From: Cymodocea nodosa
Taxonomy: Eukaryota > Streptophyta > Magnoliopsida > Alismatales > Cymodoceaceae
Direction of reading: 5' to 3'
Assembly: GCA_036874045.1 (NCBI GenBank)
Contig: CM072337.1
Location: 2,480,001 to 2,544,000 of the forward strand
Length of the DNA: 64,000 bases
Shown here: piece by piece, positions 11,476 to 23,101 of the stretch
Numbering within the stretch: position 1 is the first letter of the stretch
How the letters are laid out: every line of letters begins with the position of its first letter
Made by a program: the position numbers and the translations under genes
The notes under the pieces: generated by a model
What the model was told of the DNA's origin: nothing
The model's database searches: none
The model's input: only the letters and a program-made list of their open reading frames with translations

Positions 11476-12122
11476 AACTTTTCTTGTGTTTTTCCTTTTT
11501 CTTGCTTCCATCTTTCAATTTTGGGTAGCTTCTCTAATAGTACCCTCTTTTATTACAAAGTATATGTCCTTAGATCCTTTGAATCCTAAATGAAAGTTGT
11601 CTTTTGTTTCCATTAAGTAGTGAGGCTCCTTAACACCTTGGTCACCTGTTGATGCATAGTAAAATCTTTGCTAAGGTTTTTCAAGCTATTAGTTATTTCA
11701 ATAAAACAAGAAAACATTTTAGTTACAAACTCATTTTCTTTCATTTTAAATAACTTATATTTTCTTAATAAAATATTAATCTTAGTTTCTTTGACTTCAC
11801 TAGTCCCTTCATAGGTGATTTCAAGTGCATGCTAAACTTCATGTGAATTTTTACAAGTAGAAATTTTATTATAAATATCTAAAGTCAAAGCACAAGTTAG
11901 AGCATTCATACGTCTAACGTTTAGCTACACTTTCTTCTTGTCATCTTCATCCCACTCACCTTTAGATGTATCTTGTAGTGGGATTCCTCTAACTAAGACT
12001 CTCCATAACTTAACATCTACGGATTTCGTAAAATTTTCTATTTTATTTTTCCAACATTTGTAGTTATTACTATCAAAAAATGAAGGTCTATGCATGTTTT
12101 GATCCTCTAATTGATGTGCCAT
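11476..12122 (-). pseudogene. Copia-type gag fragment
   Basis: Read on the minus strand from ATG at 12122. The first 65 codons are open and begin MAHQLEDQNMHRPSFFD, then KCWKNKIENFTKSVDVKLW and KGEWDEDDKKKV, the hallmark start of Copia gag-pol (DUF4219/UBN2 type). Reading further left recovers NSHEVWHALEITYEG-like segments and a Lys-rich block with frameshifts and stops. A primer-binding-like TGGTATTATAGC lies at 12161-12172 on the minus strand, so the order LTR-PBS-gag is preserved. No pol remains. Confidence 0.75.
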
Positions 12123-12174
12123 TGAATTTAGACTGTTAAGTCTTTGATGAATTCAATAGGGCTATAATACCACT

Positions 12175-12970
12175 TGTTGTAGATCAATAGCTCATTAAAG
12201 GGGGGTTAATAATGAAATTAATTAACTTTAATCAATTTTAATCTTCACCCTAGTCTATAATCAAAGTATTTCAATTTTAATTTTTGTAGTTTGACAATTA
12301 ACACTCAAGTATAAAAGATCTACGATGGAAATAAAATAACATAATAGAATTTTTATAGTGATTCACCCAAACAGACTAATCCACTCCTCATGACTCCAAC
12401 ATTGAGAATTCCATTAATTAGTATTTTTCAGGCTCAATACCAACCTATTACAATAGTGTTTTTCTAAGCTACACACCTAACATCAATAGTGTTTTTCTAA
12501 GCTACATACCTAACCACAAGTAGTATTTTTTGACTTGACACCCAATCAGGTATAAGGCCATAATGTTTTCAAATCTAGTGATTTGAGAACAACTCTCGCC
12601 ACACCCTGGTGAGATAGGTTTTTATCAAACAAAAATCAAAGGACCTAGCAGTTTAAGTATATAAACATTCAATAAAAATTACACCAGTAATTCTACCCAA
12701 GGACACACAAGAATCAAACAACACATTCAACCAAAAAGAATTCTATATTTCTCCTTGAATGCTCTAGAATCTTAACTCTGCAATCCACGATTGCAGAGGA
12801 AGACAAATGTTCAAGAAATCTAACTATCTTTAGCTTGCTCCAATCCACGTGATGCACGACTTTACATAGAAATCTTCACAAATACACTTATCAATATATG
12901 AGAAGGAGATGTAGGCAATTTTAACTACAATTGCCAAGCGAAGAGTTATTAATTGAGAGACAGCTTGTCA
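12175..12970 (-). repeat. Probable LTR of the Copia fragment
   Basis: Read on the plus strand it starts TGTTGTAGATC next to the primer-binding site and could end at TTGTCA near 12970. A direct repeat CACAAC/ATAGTGTTTTTCTAAGCTAC occurs at about 12450 and 12485. The outer boundary is a guess from the TG...CA rule and from the start of gypsy coding sequence at 13007. Confidence 0.4.
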
Positions 12971-13006
12971 TTAGATCTAACTAAATAAGCCTAAAATATT
13001 TGGGAG

Positions 13007-14594
13007 AACAACAAATCCGTACTCTAGCCCAAGAGTGATGGTTAGTGAAATTATTAGGTTTTGACTATCAGATCAAGTACAGAATAGGGAATTCCAATGC
13101 AGCTGCAAATGCTTTGTCAAGAAGAGAGTCAGACCAAATAGAATGTTGGGCAATATAGTTATTAATGCCCAAATGGTTCGAAATGGTGAGAGAAAACAAT
13201 AAAAACTCCGAGGAATACAAACAACTTTTGTCACTATGCAGGAAGGAAAGATAGACGCACAAAAATACAAGTGTAATGATGGTACTTTATTTTATAAAGG
13301 CAGACTCTTAATCCCCAAAGATGCTAATATGAGAAAAAAGCTATTTGAAGAGTTCCATATGTCTTCTACTGCAAGGCATGAGGTTATACCAAAACAGTGC
13401 AAAGGATGAAACTGTGTATTTATTGGAAAGGGTGGTGGGCTGAGTTGAAACAATTTGTTAAGGAGTGTGATATTTATCAAAGGAACAAATACGAAACTAT
13501 GAAACTAACCAGGTTACTTCAACCACTTCTCATACCACAGAGGAGATTAGAAGATGTAAGCATGGATTTTATTGAAGAGCTACCGCCATCAAGAGGTAAG
13601 ACCAACATTTGGGTGATTGTTGATAGACTCACTAAGTATGGACATTTTGTGGCATTGAAACACCCTTATATGGCAAGGGATTTGGCTCATAATTTTGTTG
13701 AAAACATGGTGGTCAAGTTACATGGTATGCCTAAATTAATAGTTAGTGACAGAGATCTGATTTTCACAAGTGCCTTTTGGAGGGAACTATTGAACTTGTA
13801 GGGCTCTAAATTATGTATGTCGACGACGTACCACCCACAAACGGATGGTCAATCTGAAGTATTAAACAGAACCTTAGAGACATATTTGCTTTGTTTTACA
13901 TTCCAGCAACCGAAGATGTAGTCGTATGGGTTGGCTTGAGTAGAATTTTCCTACAACACTTCTTGGCATTCGACAACAGATATGACACCATTTGAAGCCC
14001 TCTATGGGCAACCGACTCTAAATATCATGACTTACGCGCCAAGAACTGTGAAGGTTGAAGCGGTGGATCAAGAGCTGCGGTCAAGAGATGCAATACCGAA
14101 GCAATTAACTTTTCATCAGTAGCAGGCTCAACAAGATTAACTCTTACGGTATTGGAGATTTTGTCTATCTAAAGTTGCAACCGTTTAGACAGTAATCTAT
14201 GGGTGCGAGATTGAATCAAAAGTTGGCCCCAAGGTTCCATGGTCCTTTTGGAGGTGATTGAGGTCGTTAGCAAAGCAGCTTACAGATTGAAGCTCCCCCT
14301 AGAATCTCGCATCCATCTGGTGTTTCACATCTCCTAGCTGAAGTAGAAGATAGGGCTGATGCATGAGATCATTCCCCCCCTCTGTTCCAGTAGAGATGCC
14401 AGCCACTGAGAAGCGACCAATCGGAATTCTAGCTGGAAGATTAAAGAAAAAGAATGATAGATCGATCATTGAAGTACCGGTGCGATGGGCAGATGAGGAT
14501 GGTGAATCTTCAAGGTGGGAAGGGTACCAGCCTTTGATAGCCGAAGACCTAGACCTTGAGGGGCAAGGTCATTATTCGTTAATTAAGATGGGGG
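13007..14594 (+). pseudogene. Ty3/gypsy chromovirus pol 3' part: RNase H end, integrase, chromodomain
   Basis: Translation in shifting frames gives the RNase H end (KLLGFDYQIKYRIGNSNAA, then ALSRRESD), the integrase zinc-binding region (ARHEV... KECDIYQRNK, where the second zinc Cys is Tyr), and the core with MDFIEELPPSRGKTNIWVIV, LIVSDRDLIFTSAFW and [13 protein letters not shown], which supply the D, D and E residues. A stop follows ELLNL at 13799. A chromodomain-like tail lies at about 14390-14560 (VPVRWADEDGESSRWEGY). It ends at the polypurine tract AAGATGGGGG (14585-14594). The 5' half of pol and gag are absent, replaced on the left by the Copia fragment. Confidence 0.85.
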
Positions 14595-14856
14595 TGTTGT
14601 AAGTTGCTGGCGGATTATCGGGTCAGGTGTTCGATAATCACCAGTATTTTAGTTCATTGGGTTGTGGGATAGGTTTTTCTTTTATGCATGTTTTGTCGTA
14701 TGTATTGTTTGGAGAATAACTTGGGACGGTCTGTGCCGATTTCTAATTCTCACCGTAGCTAACTTCATCGAAGCACCAACGTGTGGTGATGGAGAGGGCA
14801 GCGTTAGGGGAAAGGACGAGTGACACCGTGGATGGTCGGCGATACGCGAGTGAAGT

Positions 14857-14897
<41 letters not shown>

Positions 14898-15130
14898 CAC
14901 ACATCACTATCACCTAATTATATGTTAATCTACTTTAATGAACTTGTTATAAAAGAGCTCGATAATTTTGACATGAATTCCCCTTTTACTCAAATTTGTT
15001 CTACCTTGGACCACTTTAGGGTCACATCCATATTTTCTTAGCATACATGTTACTTATAAATCGGATGGTTTTTAGTCAAACGAATGCTTGGTCTCTATTA
15101 GTCTCTGATGTAACTCTATAAATATCTACA
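14595..15130 (+). other. Putative 3' LTR remnant of the chromovirus and (CT)n microsatellite
   Basis: TGTTGTAAGTTGCTGGCGG follows the polypurine tract directly and is the expected LTR start; no second copy exists in the window to set its end. A pure CT dinucleotide run lies at 14858-14894. The rest up to 15130 shows no gene. Confidence 0.4.
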
Positions 15131-15534
15131 CATTGAAAAGTCGATCGAGTGATGTACTGGTCGATAATCAAGATTCGTCGTTCGAACCTACAATGTTACA
15201 GATGCGAAAACTCACTGTCGATCTTTTTCTCCAAGTCAATAAAAGCAACAAATTACAGCCACGTAAACTGGAAGTGCACGAGACGATCACGTAAACAATT
15301 GTCAAATATCCGTAGAACTACTGTACGCAATAATGATATGATGATAACCTATACAATCTTTACCATATATGATAATGATTGTGTATAATTGTCAGACGCG
15401 TCCTTAACCACGGATGACAACGGGAGACTACCATCGTTTCATTTGAAGATTAGTATATTTTTCGCCTGTTCATATCGTTGATTAAGTTTCATGAGATTTA
15501 AATTTGTAATTAAAGAGATGATAAGAAATACTCG

Positions 15535-15540
15535 TATAAA
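15535..15540 (+). promoter_or_regulatory. Candidate TATA box of the carboxylesterase gene
   Basis: TATAAA lies 90 bases before the ATG at 15630, a normal plant spacing. A second TATAAATA lies near 15117. Neither is tested. Confidence 0.4.
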
Positions 15541-15629
15541 TCTTCCGCGATATCATCCTCAATCCACCACATTTCTGAATAATTTGTTTACGAACCTAAG
15601 CCAAGTGTTCGTCTGGCCAATATTCCACC

Positions 15630-16751
15630 ATGGAGAATCACACCAGAAGCTCCGGTACCACCGCCCACTCAGAACCTCCTCCGCCGGCCGCGGACAACCC
15701 CAGCCCTTTTCTGCAGCTGGTGATCAACCCCGATGGCACCGTGACAAGGCCGTTCTTCCCCACCTGCCCTCCCAACCATGACCCGTCGGCCGCCGTGGTC
15801 TCCGCAGACGTCACCCTTGACGTCGAACGTGGCACTTCGCTCCGCATCTACGTCCCCCGGTCGACCCATGCAAACAAGAAAGAAAAAGAGGAGGAGGAGA
15901 AGTTGCCGACCATCCTGTTTTTCCATGGAGGTGGCTTCGTCATGTTAAGCGCCGCCTCCGTTTCCTACCATCTCTTCTGCGAGAGGTTGGCCGGGGAACT
16001 TCCCGCCGTCGTCGTCTCCGTTGACTACCGCCTTGCGCCGGAGCACCGACTCCCGGCCGCCTACGAGGATGCCACCGACGCCCTCCGGTGGCTGCTAACG
16101 CAGGCAGCTGCTGAACGCTCCCGGCGGGAGCCTATTCTCCGACGCGCTGACCTCTCTCGGTGCTTCCTCATGGGCAGCAGCGCCGGAGGAAACATCGTTT
16201 ACCGTCTAGGTATAGATGTAAATTAACCCAACACTTTCCCTAAAACTAAAGATTAAAAATTAAAGTTTGTGCCTTATGAAATTAATGATCCAGGGATGGA
16301 GGCCTCTGTTTCGAAGCCGGACGAAGCAGGCCACGGTCTTCACAACCCTAACTACGTCGCCGGAATCATCGCTCACCAGCCGTTCTTCGGCGGGACATCC
16401 AGGTTGAACTCGGACATAGAGGGGTGGAACGACCCGGTCGTCCCCCTCCGAGTTAGTGACATGATGTGGGAGCTGTCCTTACCGCTGGGCGCTACCAGGG
16501 ACCATGAGTTCGCCCACCCGACGGCATTGCCGACAAATAAAAAGCAACGATTGCCCCGGTGCTTGGTGACGGGGAGCGTCGAGGACCCGCTAATAGACTG
16601 GCAGCGCTGGTTTGTGGACTTTCTGGAGGCAAACGGGGAGGAGGTTGTGGCTCGCCTCAACGAAACGGGAACCCACGCGGCGGAACTCCACCAACCAGAG
16701 GCGGCCGCGCTGCTCATCGGCCATGTCAAGGCCTTCCTTGCAGGCAAGTGA
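15630..16751 (+). CDS. Plant carboxylesterase (CXE family, alpha/beta hydrolase)
   Basis: Two exons, 15630-16209 and 16294-16751, are joined across an 84-base GT-AG intron and give a 345-residue protein, a normal length for plant CXE enzymes. The start ACCATGGAG has a good context. The oxyanion-hole motif HGGG is at about residue 99, the nucleophile in GSSAG at about residue 184, the acid in VEDPLID at about residue 291, and the His in GTHAAEL at about residue 321, so the hydrolase triad is complete. This separates it from GID1 gibberellin receptors, which lack the His. It also carries YRLAPEHRLPAAYEDA and HQPFFGG. Relatives hydrolyse small esters in the cytosol; the substrate is unknown. An acidic insert (KEKEEEEK, residues about 82-89) is unusual. 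The coding region is strongly GC-rich and is flanked on both sides by decayed gypsy pol. Confidence 0.92.
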
Positions 16752-16823
16752 GATGGATTGCTCCGGAGCATAAAATTAAGGATTTTTTCAGTTTCGTGTC
16801 CTGAAAAACCTGATAATTACATC

Positions 16824-16829
16824 AATAAA
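16824..16829 (+). terminator. Poly(A) signal of the carboxylesterase gene
   Basis: AATAAA about 70 bases after the stop codon, in AT-rich sequence. Confidence 0.5.
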
Positions 16830-17039
16830 TGTTTATGTTTTAAATATATATCCTCTAGTTAATAATATATTAGAGATACCTATAACTATAACTATAACCA
16901 TATATAACTATATGGATAATGACATGAAAAAAAAAGGGAAGCTGGAAAGGGTATACACGTTTTGTGGGAAGCACCATAAGTCAAGTCAGGTATTATATAG
17001 TTACATTACATTAAATCATCTCACTTAGGTATTTAGGTA

Positions 17040-18650
17040 CCCATGCTCGTTATTTAAGGACCTATTGGATGAGTTGAGAAAGCAAAGTGATTTTCAAAAA
17101 TTGATTTGCAGTCTTAACTATCATCAAATTAAAATAGCCAAGGAGAATATTCGCAAGACAACTTTGGACGTATAATGGACATCATAAATTCGTTGTGATG
17201 TTATTTGGACTTTGTAATACCTTAACCACATTTTAAATTATTACGAACGATATTTTTAGACCGTATATGAGAAAATTTGTGTTAGTATTTTTTGATGATA
17301 TACTCATTTATAGCATTGATTTCCAAGAGCATCCTTCGTATTTAGAAATTATGGTTGATGCTTTGGTAAGCAATCAATTTTTTTGCTAAAAAGTCAAAGT
17401 GCCCATTTGCCGTCTAGACCATTGGTTATTTAGGTCATGTTGTGAGGCCCGAAGGTGTTGCCATGGAGGAGGAGAAACTAAAAGCCATAATGGAATGACT
17501 TGTTCCAATGCAAGTCAAATATTTAAGAAGCTGTCCTTGGGATGGTGGGGTGTTACAGGAGATTTATTAAGAATTTTGGGAAAATAGCGCAGCCACTCAA
17601 TTTTGACATTAAAGAAGGAGGGGTTTGTGTGGAATTTAGAGATGGAGGAGACTTTTGAAGTGTTGAAATTTGCGTTAATTTCTACTCCATTGTTGACTTT
17701 GCCAGATTTTTCTAATATATTCGAGTTAAAATGTGATACTTCAGGGGGAAAAAATGAAGGCAGCGTTGATGCAAGAAAGAAAATCAATTGCTTATATGAG
17801 TAAGGCATACAAGGGGAAATAAGAGTTTTTGTCAATTTATGAGAAAGAAATGCTTGCAGTGTTGAAATATTTAAAAAAGTCAACCATAAGAACACCGGCT
17901 CAAGAACAGTGGCTGGCAAAATTGTAGAGATTTGATTATAAAATCAAATACAAGCCTGGGAAGAAAAATAATTGTTGAGAAGGAAGGCATGTGCTATCAC
18001 AATAATTGGACCGACATGGATCTAACAAGTTAAGGACTACCATAAGACTAGTGATTCATATCAAGAATCATTATCCCTATGGAAGGAGGGAGATTGGTTA
18101 TGGCAAATGAGCCGCAGTAGCAGGGCCCATACGGGGTACAAGAAAACCGCACAACAGTTCAAATCAAACGTATATCGGAAAGGGTGACAAAGAGATTTAA
18201 AGCGCTTTATTAAGGAGTGTGATTTATGCCAGCGAGTCAAATATGATAATTTATCTCTTGCTAGAGTTTTGCAACCTCTTCCAATCCCCACACAGAGTTG
18301 GATGGATGGATATCGGTATGGATTTCGTTTGCCTCCTTCTAAAAAGGTAAAACTGGAATTATGCTCATTTTATTTCTTTAGAACATCTTTGTACCGCCGC
18401 CAAAGATGTTGCCTGTTTATTTTTGGCAAGAGCTAATGCGTTTGCAAGGTTCAAAATTAATGTATGTCCTCCTCTTATCATCCACAAAGTGATGGACAAA
18501 CTGGAAATCTCAATCGGACGTTGGAAGCATATCTCCGTTGCTTTTCATGTCATTGGTTGTACTGGCTTCCCCGAGCAAAATTGGAGAAGACGCGTTGTCT
18601 GCATCTTAGGAAGATTGTCAAGCAATGAAACGTAAATAGCCTGACCTTGA
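17040..18650 (+). pseudogene. Second Ty3/gypsy pol fragment: reverse transcriptase, RNase H, integrase
   Basis: Broken translation shows reverse transcriptase from about 17050 (LNYHQIKI; GHHKFVVMLFGLCNT; VLVFFDDILIYS with the catalytic Asp pair near 17295). RNase H follows from about 17620 (LLTLPDFSNIFELKCDTSGG; SIAYMSKAYKGK; RFDYKIKYKPGKKNN), with a piece missing around 17870. Integrase is at about 18180-18600 ([42 protein letters not shown]). Many stops and frameshifts make it dead. It is not a continuation of the 13007-14594 fragment: the RNase H and integrase parts are present in both, so two insertions are involved. Confidence 0.85.
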
Positions 18651-18984
18651 GGAAGAGGTCACTGAACCTGATAATGGGTTCGATGGGTACTCTGTTTTAT
18701 GTGTTAATCGTGGCGTATGCTATTGTGCCGATAATGGGTACTCTGTTTTATCCGGATTCGGCAGTTGCCTGGTGAATGGGTGCATCGATTTGGGAAAGGG
18801 ACGTCGGTGCGATTGCATCCACAATAATTTCTACTTCAAAATACTTTCTGATTGATTGATTGACAGAGTTTCCGTTCTTGGAGGAATGTAAAGGAAGTAG
18901 GCCTTGTAATAAAAGAGGGGAGACATATAGACAACATTATTCTTTACTCTTTCTTTTTTGTTTCCTTGTTGTTTATTTAAGTAA
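18651..18984 (+). other. Sequence after the gypsy fragment with a short direct repeat
   Basis: GATAATGGGT...TACTCTGTTTTAT occurs at about 18670-18700 and again, without the small insert, at 18731-18752. No gene seen. It may be the end of pol and the start of an LTR. Confidence 0.3.
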
Positions 18985-19390
18985 AAGAGGGAAGATATAC
19001 ACCGACGGAGTCGTTATCTTCTAATATTTTATCTTTCTTTTACAATTTTTTTTTTTTATAAAATATAAAAAAGATGGACATCGATGAAATTGCCATCTTC
19101 TAATATTTTATCTTTTTTCTATATAATAATATAAGGAAGACAGACACCGATGGAGTTGCTATCTCTCAAATTTTCTAAAAGAAATGCTACAATGAAGGTG
19201 GGCACTGATGGAGTCATCTTCTTCTCCTTCGTTTTCTTAAATCTTAGAAAGAATTATGAAACAGAAAAATGAAAGTGGATACTGACAAAGTTGTCCTTTT
19301 CTAAATATTTTCTTACCTCTATGAATCATAAAAGAGTAAACGCTGATGAAATTATTTTTCTTTCAGTATTTGACCATAACGAGAGAATAT
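18985..19390 (+). repeat. Degenerate tandem repeat, unit about 60-80 bases
   Basis: Five or six decayed copies of a unit built on GACACCGATGGAGTTG followed by CCATCTTCTAATATTTTATC start near 18995, 19073, 19144, 19200, 19275 and 19337. Copies become less alike to the right. Not coding. Confidence 0.55.
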
Positions 19391-20454
19391 TGAAATATAA
19401 AAAAGAGAAGAGAAATGTTGCGATAACATTTAAATAATAAACATCATCTAACATTTACAAAATGTTAGATGGCATTTAACGTAAATATGCATTCAGTCTA
19501 TGAGTTAAAAAAAATTATAACTAATAATAATTATAATATAGAATTCAGTTGAATCCAAGAGTTTGACCTAAAAGATTTGTTTCAAAGACATATGTATATA
19601 TATAAAGACTTGGGTTGAACCAAAAAAATCCAACTGAAGGACCTTTGTCAAGGAAATAATAGTAAATAAATAAATGAGTCAATAAAATAATAGTAATTTA
19701 TGTATAAAATTCAATTGAACTAAAACTATCACTTAGTTCGATCAAAGGTTAAAAAAGGTATTTATTAAAAAAATTATTATTATTCGATCAAACTAAAATG
19801 TACCTTCGTTCTAACTAAAGTTTAAAATAAATTTATTTTAAAAAAAAGTGAGGAAAGTTTGGTTGAACCAAAATTCTCTTTTGGTTCACCGAAGATTAAA
19901 AAATGACAAAAAAGGGAAATTCCTAAGGTTTGATTGAAAGTTGTAAAATTGAATTAAAAAAAAATTCAAGAGATAATTAAAAGGACTTAACTATATAAAA
20001 CACAATTATTTAAAACATCAAGAATCAAAAATATTTTGCAAGAAGTTTAGATTAAATATTAAAAAAAATAGGATATAAAAAAATAAGTAATAAAAGCATA
20101 TATAAAAAAAGAATTAAGATATTTAGATACAAAAGACAAGTGTCTAAAATAAAATTAAACATCTTAAGTATAAAAAATATATAAATATCTAATCAAAATA
20201 TTTTAGTAGCAAATGAAGTACTTAAAATGAGATCCAACACTTTAAATATAAAATATAAATACCCAAGAAATAAAAAATTAAAATGCCTTAGATATAAAAA
20301 TGAATTTTGAAATAAAAGTAAAGTATTGAAATAAATTGTTTTATAAAGAAATCATGATTATGTATGTGCTAACGAATCTTCTTATATAAGGAGTCCATTA
20401 GGAAGCATGCATTGTCTAGTCATACTCCTTTATCTCCTAGTATTTTTCATATAC
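19391..20454. other. AT-rich intergenic DNA with short inverted pairs
   Basis: No gene. TGAACCAAAA at 19864-19873 pairs perfectly with TTTTGGTTCA at 19879-19888, and looser pairs of the same type lie at 19605-19760. From 20060 to 20320 a short unit based on TTAGATATAAAA recurs in decayed form. Confidence 0.4.
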
Positions 20455-21835
20455 TTCTTAACTTCTAAGATGGACTGTATTTATTATTGTTGCTGTAGAG
20501 GGGTTAAGAAACTATATTTCCATTTCATGCTCTAGAGGGGTTTGTTCTTCAATTTTCTCCTTTATTTGTTGATTTTGTTGTTGAAGAGAAAAGCTATTCA
20601 AAGATTCTTGTTCTTCAATTCTTATTTGTGGTGGAGAGCTTACAACACTTTCCACATTCTTTTTCTTTAAATTATACATATATTCTTGAAGAGTTTCATC
20701 TTCTTCACTAGAATCTATTGAACTATTCTCTTTAGTTTTTGTACTTTCTTATTCAGCTTCTTATCTTTCTTATTCTATCTTTTCTCTATATTCCACTATT
20801 AATGTTTTTTCAATATCAGTGGAAGAGTGGATTGGAGTCTTAGGCATAGTAACTTCTGCCCTATTTTCTTCTTTCTTTATTTCTTTAGTCTACTACTACT
20901 CTATTTCAATCTGTTGTTCTTCTTCTTGTTGCTCTTGATCTTCTTCTTCTTTTGATGATAGTACTATATATACTAGCTCTTTTGGCCCTACTGTAAAAAT
21001 TATAGGCTTTGGTTTAATTATTTGAGCCTCAAGTACTACTTTTCCTTGTCTCCTTCTAATCAGTTGTGTCTGTTTTTCCTACTCTTCCTTAGATAATAAA
21101 TCTACAAAAATAGACTCTTTTTGCCCTCAAGACATAGGTTCTAGCTCTTCTTGCTTAACAACTACTAGCCTCGAAGAACCAACTTTAGATTTTCTTTGTG
21201 TAGTAGTTGGTGTTACTCTAGCTACTTCTTGATATTATTCTACTTTAACTTTATATTGACCTTTTAATCTTTCTTTAGTCTATTTCCTCTATATGACATG
21301 AAACAGAATATGTGTCTTGGCCAAAGCCATTGATTGATTCATCGGTCCCTTATTCTTTCTAGAGTTGAACTAAATCCTTAAACTCTCTTATCTCCTCCTC
21401 AGATCCTAGACCTAAAAATACAACTTTTTCTATTGGTCATGCCTGCTGATCTAAAGGCCCTGTTTCTTGTTCTAGTTGTTCCTCTTGCTGTTCTCCAATT
21501 CTATACTTCTCTATATGGTAAGCTATTTCCTTAAGAAACCATAGCTTGGATTTATGCCTTATCAATTCTAGGGCAACTTCGTTATTAGGTCTTATCCTTC
21601 TTTCCCTATTAATGACAATTTTAGTTGTCACTCTAATTCTAGTTTCTAAAATACTAAGCATTTTTACATTCAAAACTACTATCCTTTGAGTAAAATGAAA
21701 AATTTCTTCTTCTACCTCTTGGAGCTCTTTTTCTCAAGTAGCATTTTGGATATTTTTTAGTGAATGCCAATCTTCAAATCTCTTGAGGAACTTTGTAGTA
21801 TCAATCTCATCCTCATCCCACTAGTTTGTTACCAT
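20455..21835 (-). pseudogene. Antisense copy of the Glu-rich ORF, 5' part
   Basis: Read on the minus strand from ATG at 21835 (MVTN, stop, WDEDEID). It then matches the window's first frame: ETRIRVTTKIVINRERRIRP and NEVALELIRHKSKLWF correspond to ETRIKVSMEIAVSKERKIKP and NKVALELIQRKSQLWF at about 46-165. It carries on through the Glu-rich part to EEQTPLEHE-like sequence equivalent to about 1270, then stops matching. The C-terminal domain is therefore missing. It supplies the start codon that the left copy lacks. Many stops are present, the first being a TAG at codon 5. Confidence 0.75.
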
Positions 21836-22570
21836 CTTCAACTTCGTTACTTTACAGAATGGAACAAAACAAAGATGAATTTCATGGTGCTAAGTGCTAA
21901 ATGACTTTTACTGATAATGCCCCAAATCCTAAGTCTTAAAGATTAAATAAGCCCTAAGTTTTTGGTAGGTTATTTCCTACGCATATTACACATAGCTAAA
22001 TCTCACTACTCCGTTGAGTTACAAGTTAACTCAATGAACTAAGTTCATGGACTTATCCTAGTTCTCCATTAAGTTACAAGTTACTCAACAAAATAAGTTC
22101 GTAGACTTACCGATAGACTCAACGGACTAAGTTCGTTGAGTTATCTTATAACTCAACGAACCTCCCTCAAACATAAATATTAATATTTTATATTTTCTAA
22201 GGTTTACTATTTTTTTTATAGCTTCAGTCTAATTGTACAATCATCACAATTTGATCAATACCAACACCTACAAAATTTTCTTGGTTAAATTGAAAGATAA
22301 TTCTAGTTTGACCTAATTTTTATATTATATATATATATATTAGTAATAATATTTTATTTTATGTTATTATATTTTAAATATATAATTTTAGCTTTGGTCA
22401 AACCAATGATCTTTTGTTGTTATCGAAACAAAATATATTAATTTAAAAATTGTTACTTCTGCTTTGGTGGGACTAATAGTCTTCCTCAGTTTTACTAAAA
22501 CAAAATACATAAAAATTTCAAAACGTCGGTTAAACCACGACTTCACTCCAATCAAACCGACATGTTGATA
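21836..22570 (-). other. Leader of the antisense element with inverted-pair motifs
   Basis: No gene. TTGAGTTA/TAACTCAA copies cluster at 22010-22161; the best is GTTCGTTGAGTTAT (22131-22144) with its perfect complement at 22148-22161 and a 3-base loop. From 22300 to 22560 a different motif, GGTCAAACC/GGTTAAACC, recurs. Confidence 0.45.
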
Positions 22571-23101
22571 TTGTTAGAACCCTTGTGTTTTGATAATGCA
22601 AACATCCATGTGAGAAGTGTATGTATTTCACAGGTTGGAGGATGAACATATACAAATAAAAAAGTCATAGCAAATTGTAGCCAAATAGATCAAACGATTC
22701 CTGCACAAGAAATCTAGAAGATATCAAGTCATAAGCAGTTCATTCAAAGCTAAAAGATAAAGTCAAGAAGTTCGGTCAGTTCTCAACTAAGTATCTGAAA
22801 GACAGTTTTATGTAGTAGAAATTCTTTTAGAGAGTTAGAAGGATAACTATCCGAAAATAAAAGGCATTCAGAGAGTTAGTAGGATTGTCGTTCAAAATGA
22901 TTGGAAGTTTAAGAAGTTAACTATCTAGAAATATTCTAAAATTGAAAAGTTAAGAAAAGCTAACTATCCAAATAGTTAAGTCATTCAATTATGCACGTGT
23001 AGAAATTAAATTAGCAGACAGAAGCTTAAAGGATTTTTTGGTAAGTTAGGAAAGCTAACTATCTGAAAAATAAGAAGTTTCGAAAGGTTACTATAACCAA
23101 C
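22571..23101 (+). other. Repeat-derived sequence with TAACTATCYGAAA motifs
   Basis: It begins TGTTAGAACCCTTGTGTTTTG, a plausible LTR start, and contains several copies of AACTATCYGAAA and its complement (for example near 22840, 22920, 22970 and 23060). The same motif appears inside LTR 3. No gene seen. Confidence 0.35.

Noticed and set aside
15638..15926. Minus-strand frames opposite the carboxylesterase
   Set aside because: GC-rich antisense shadows with no domains.
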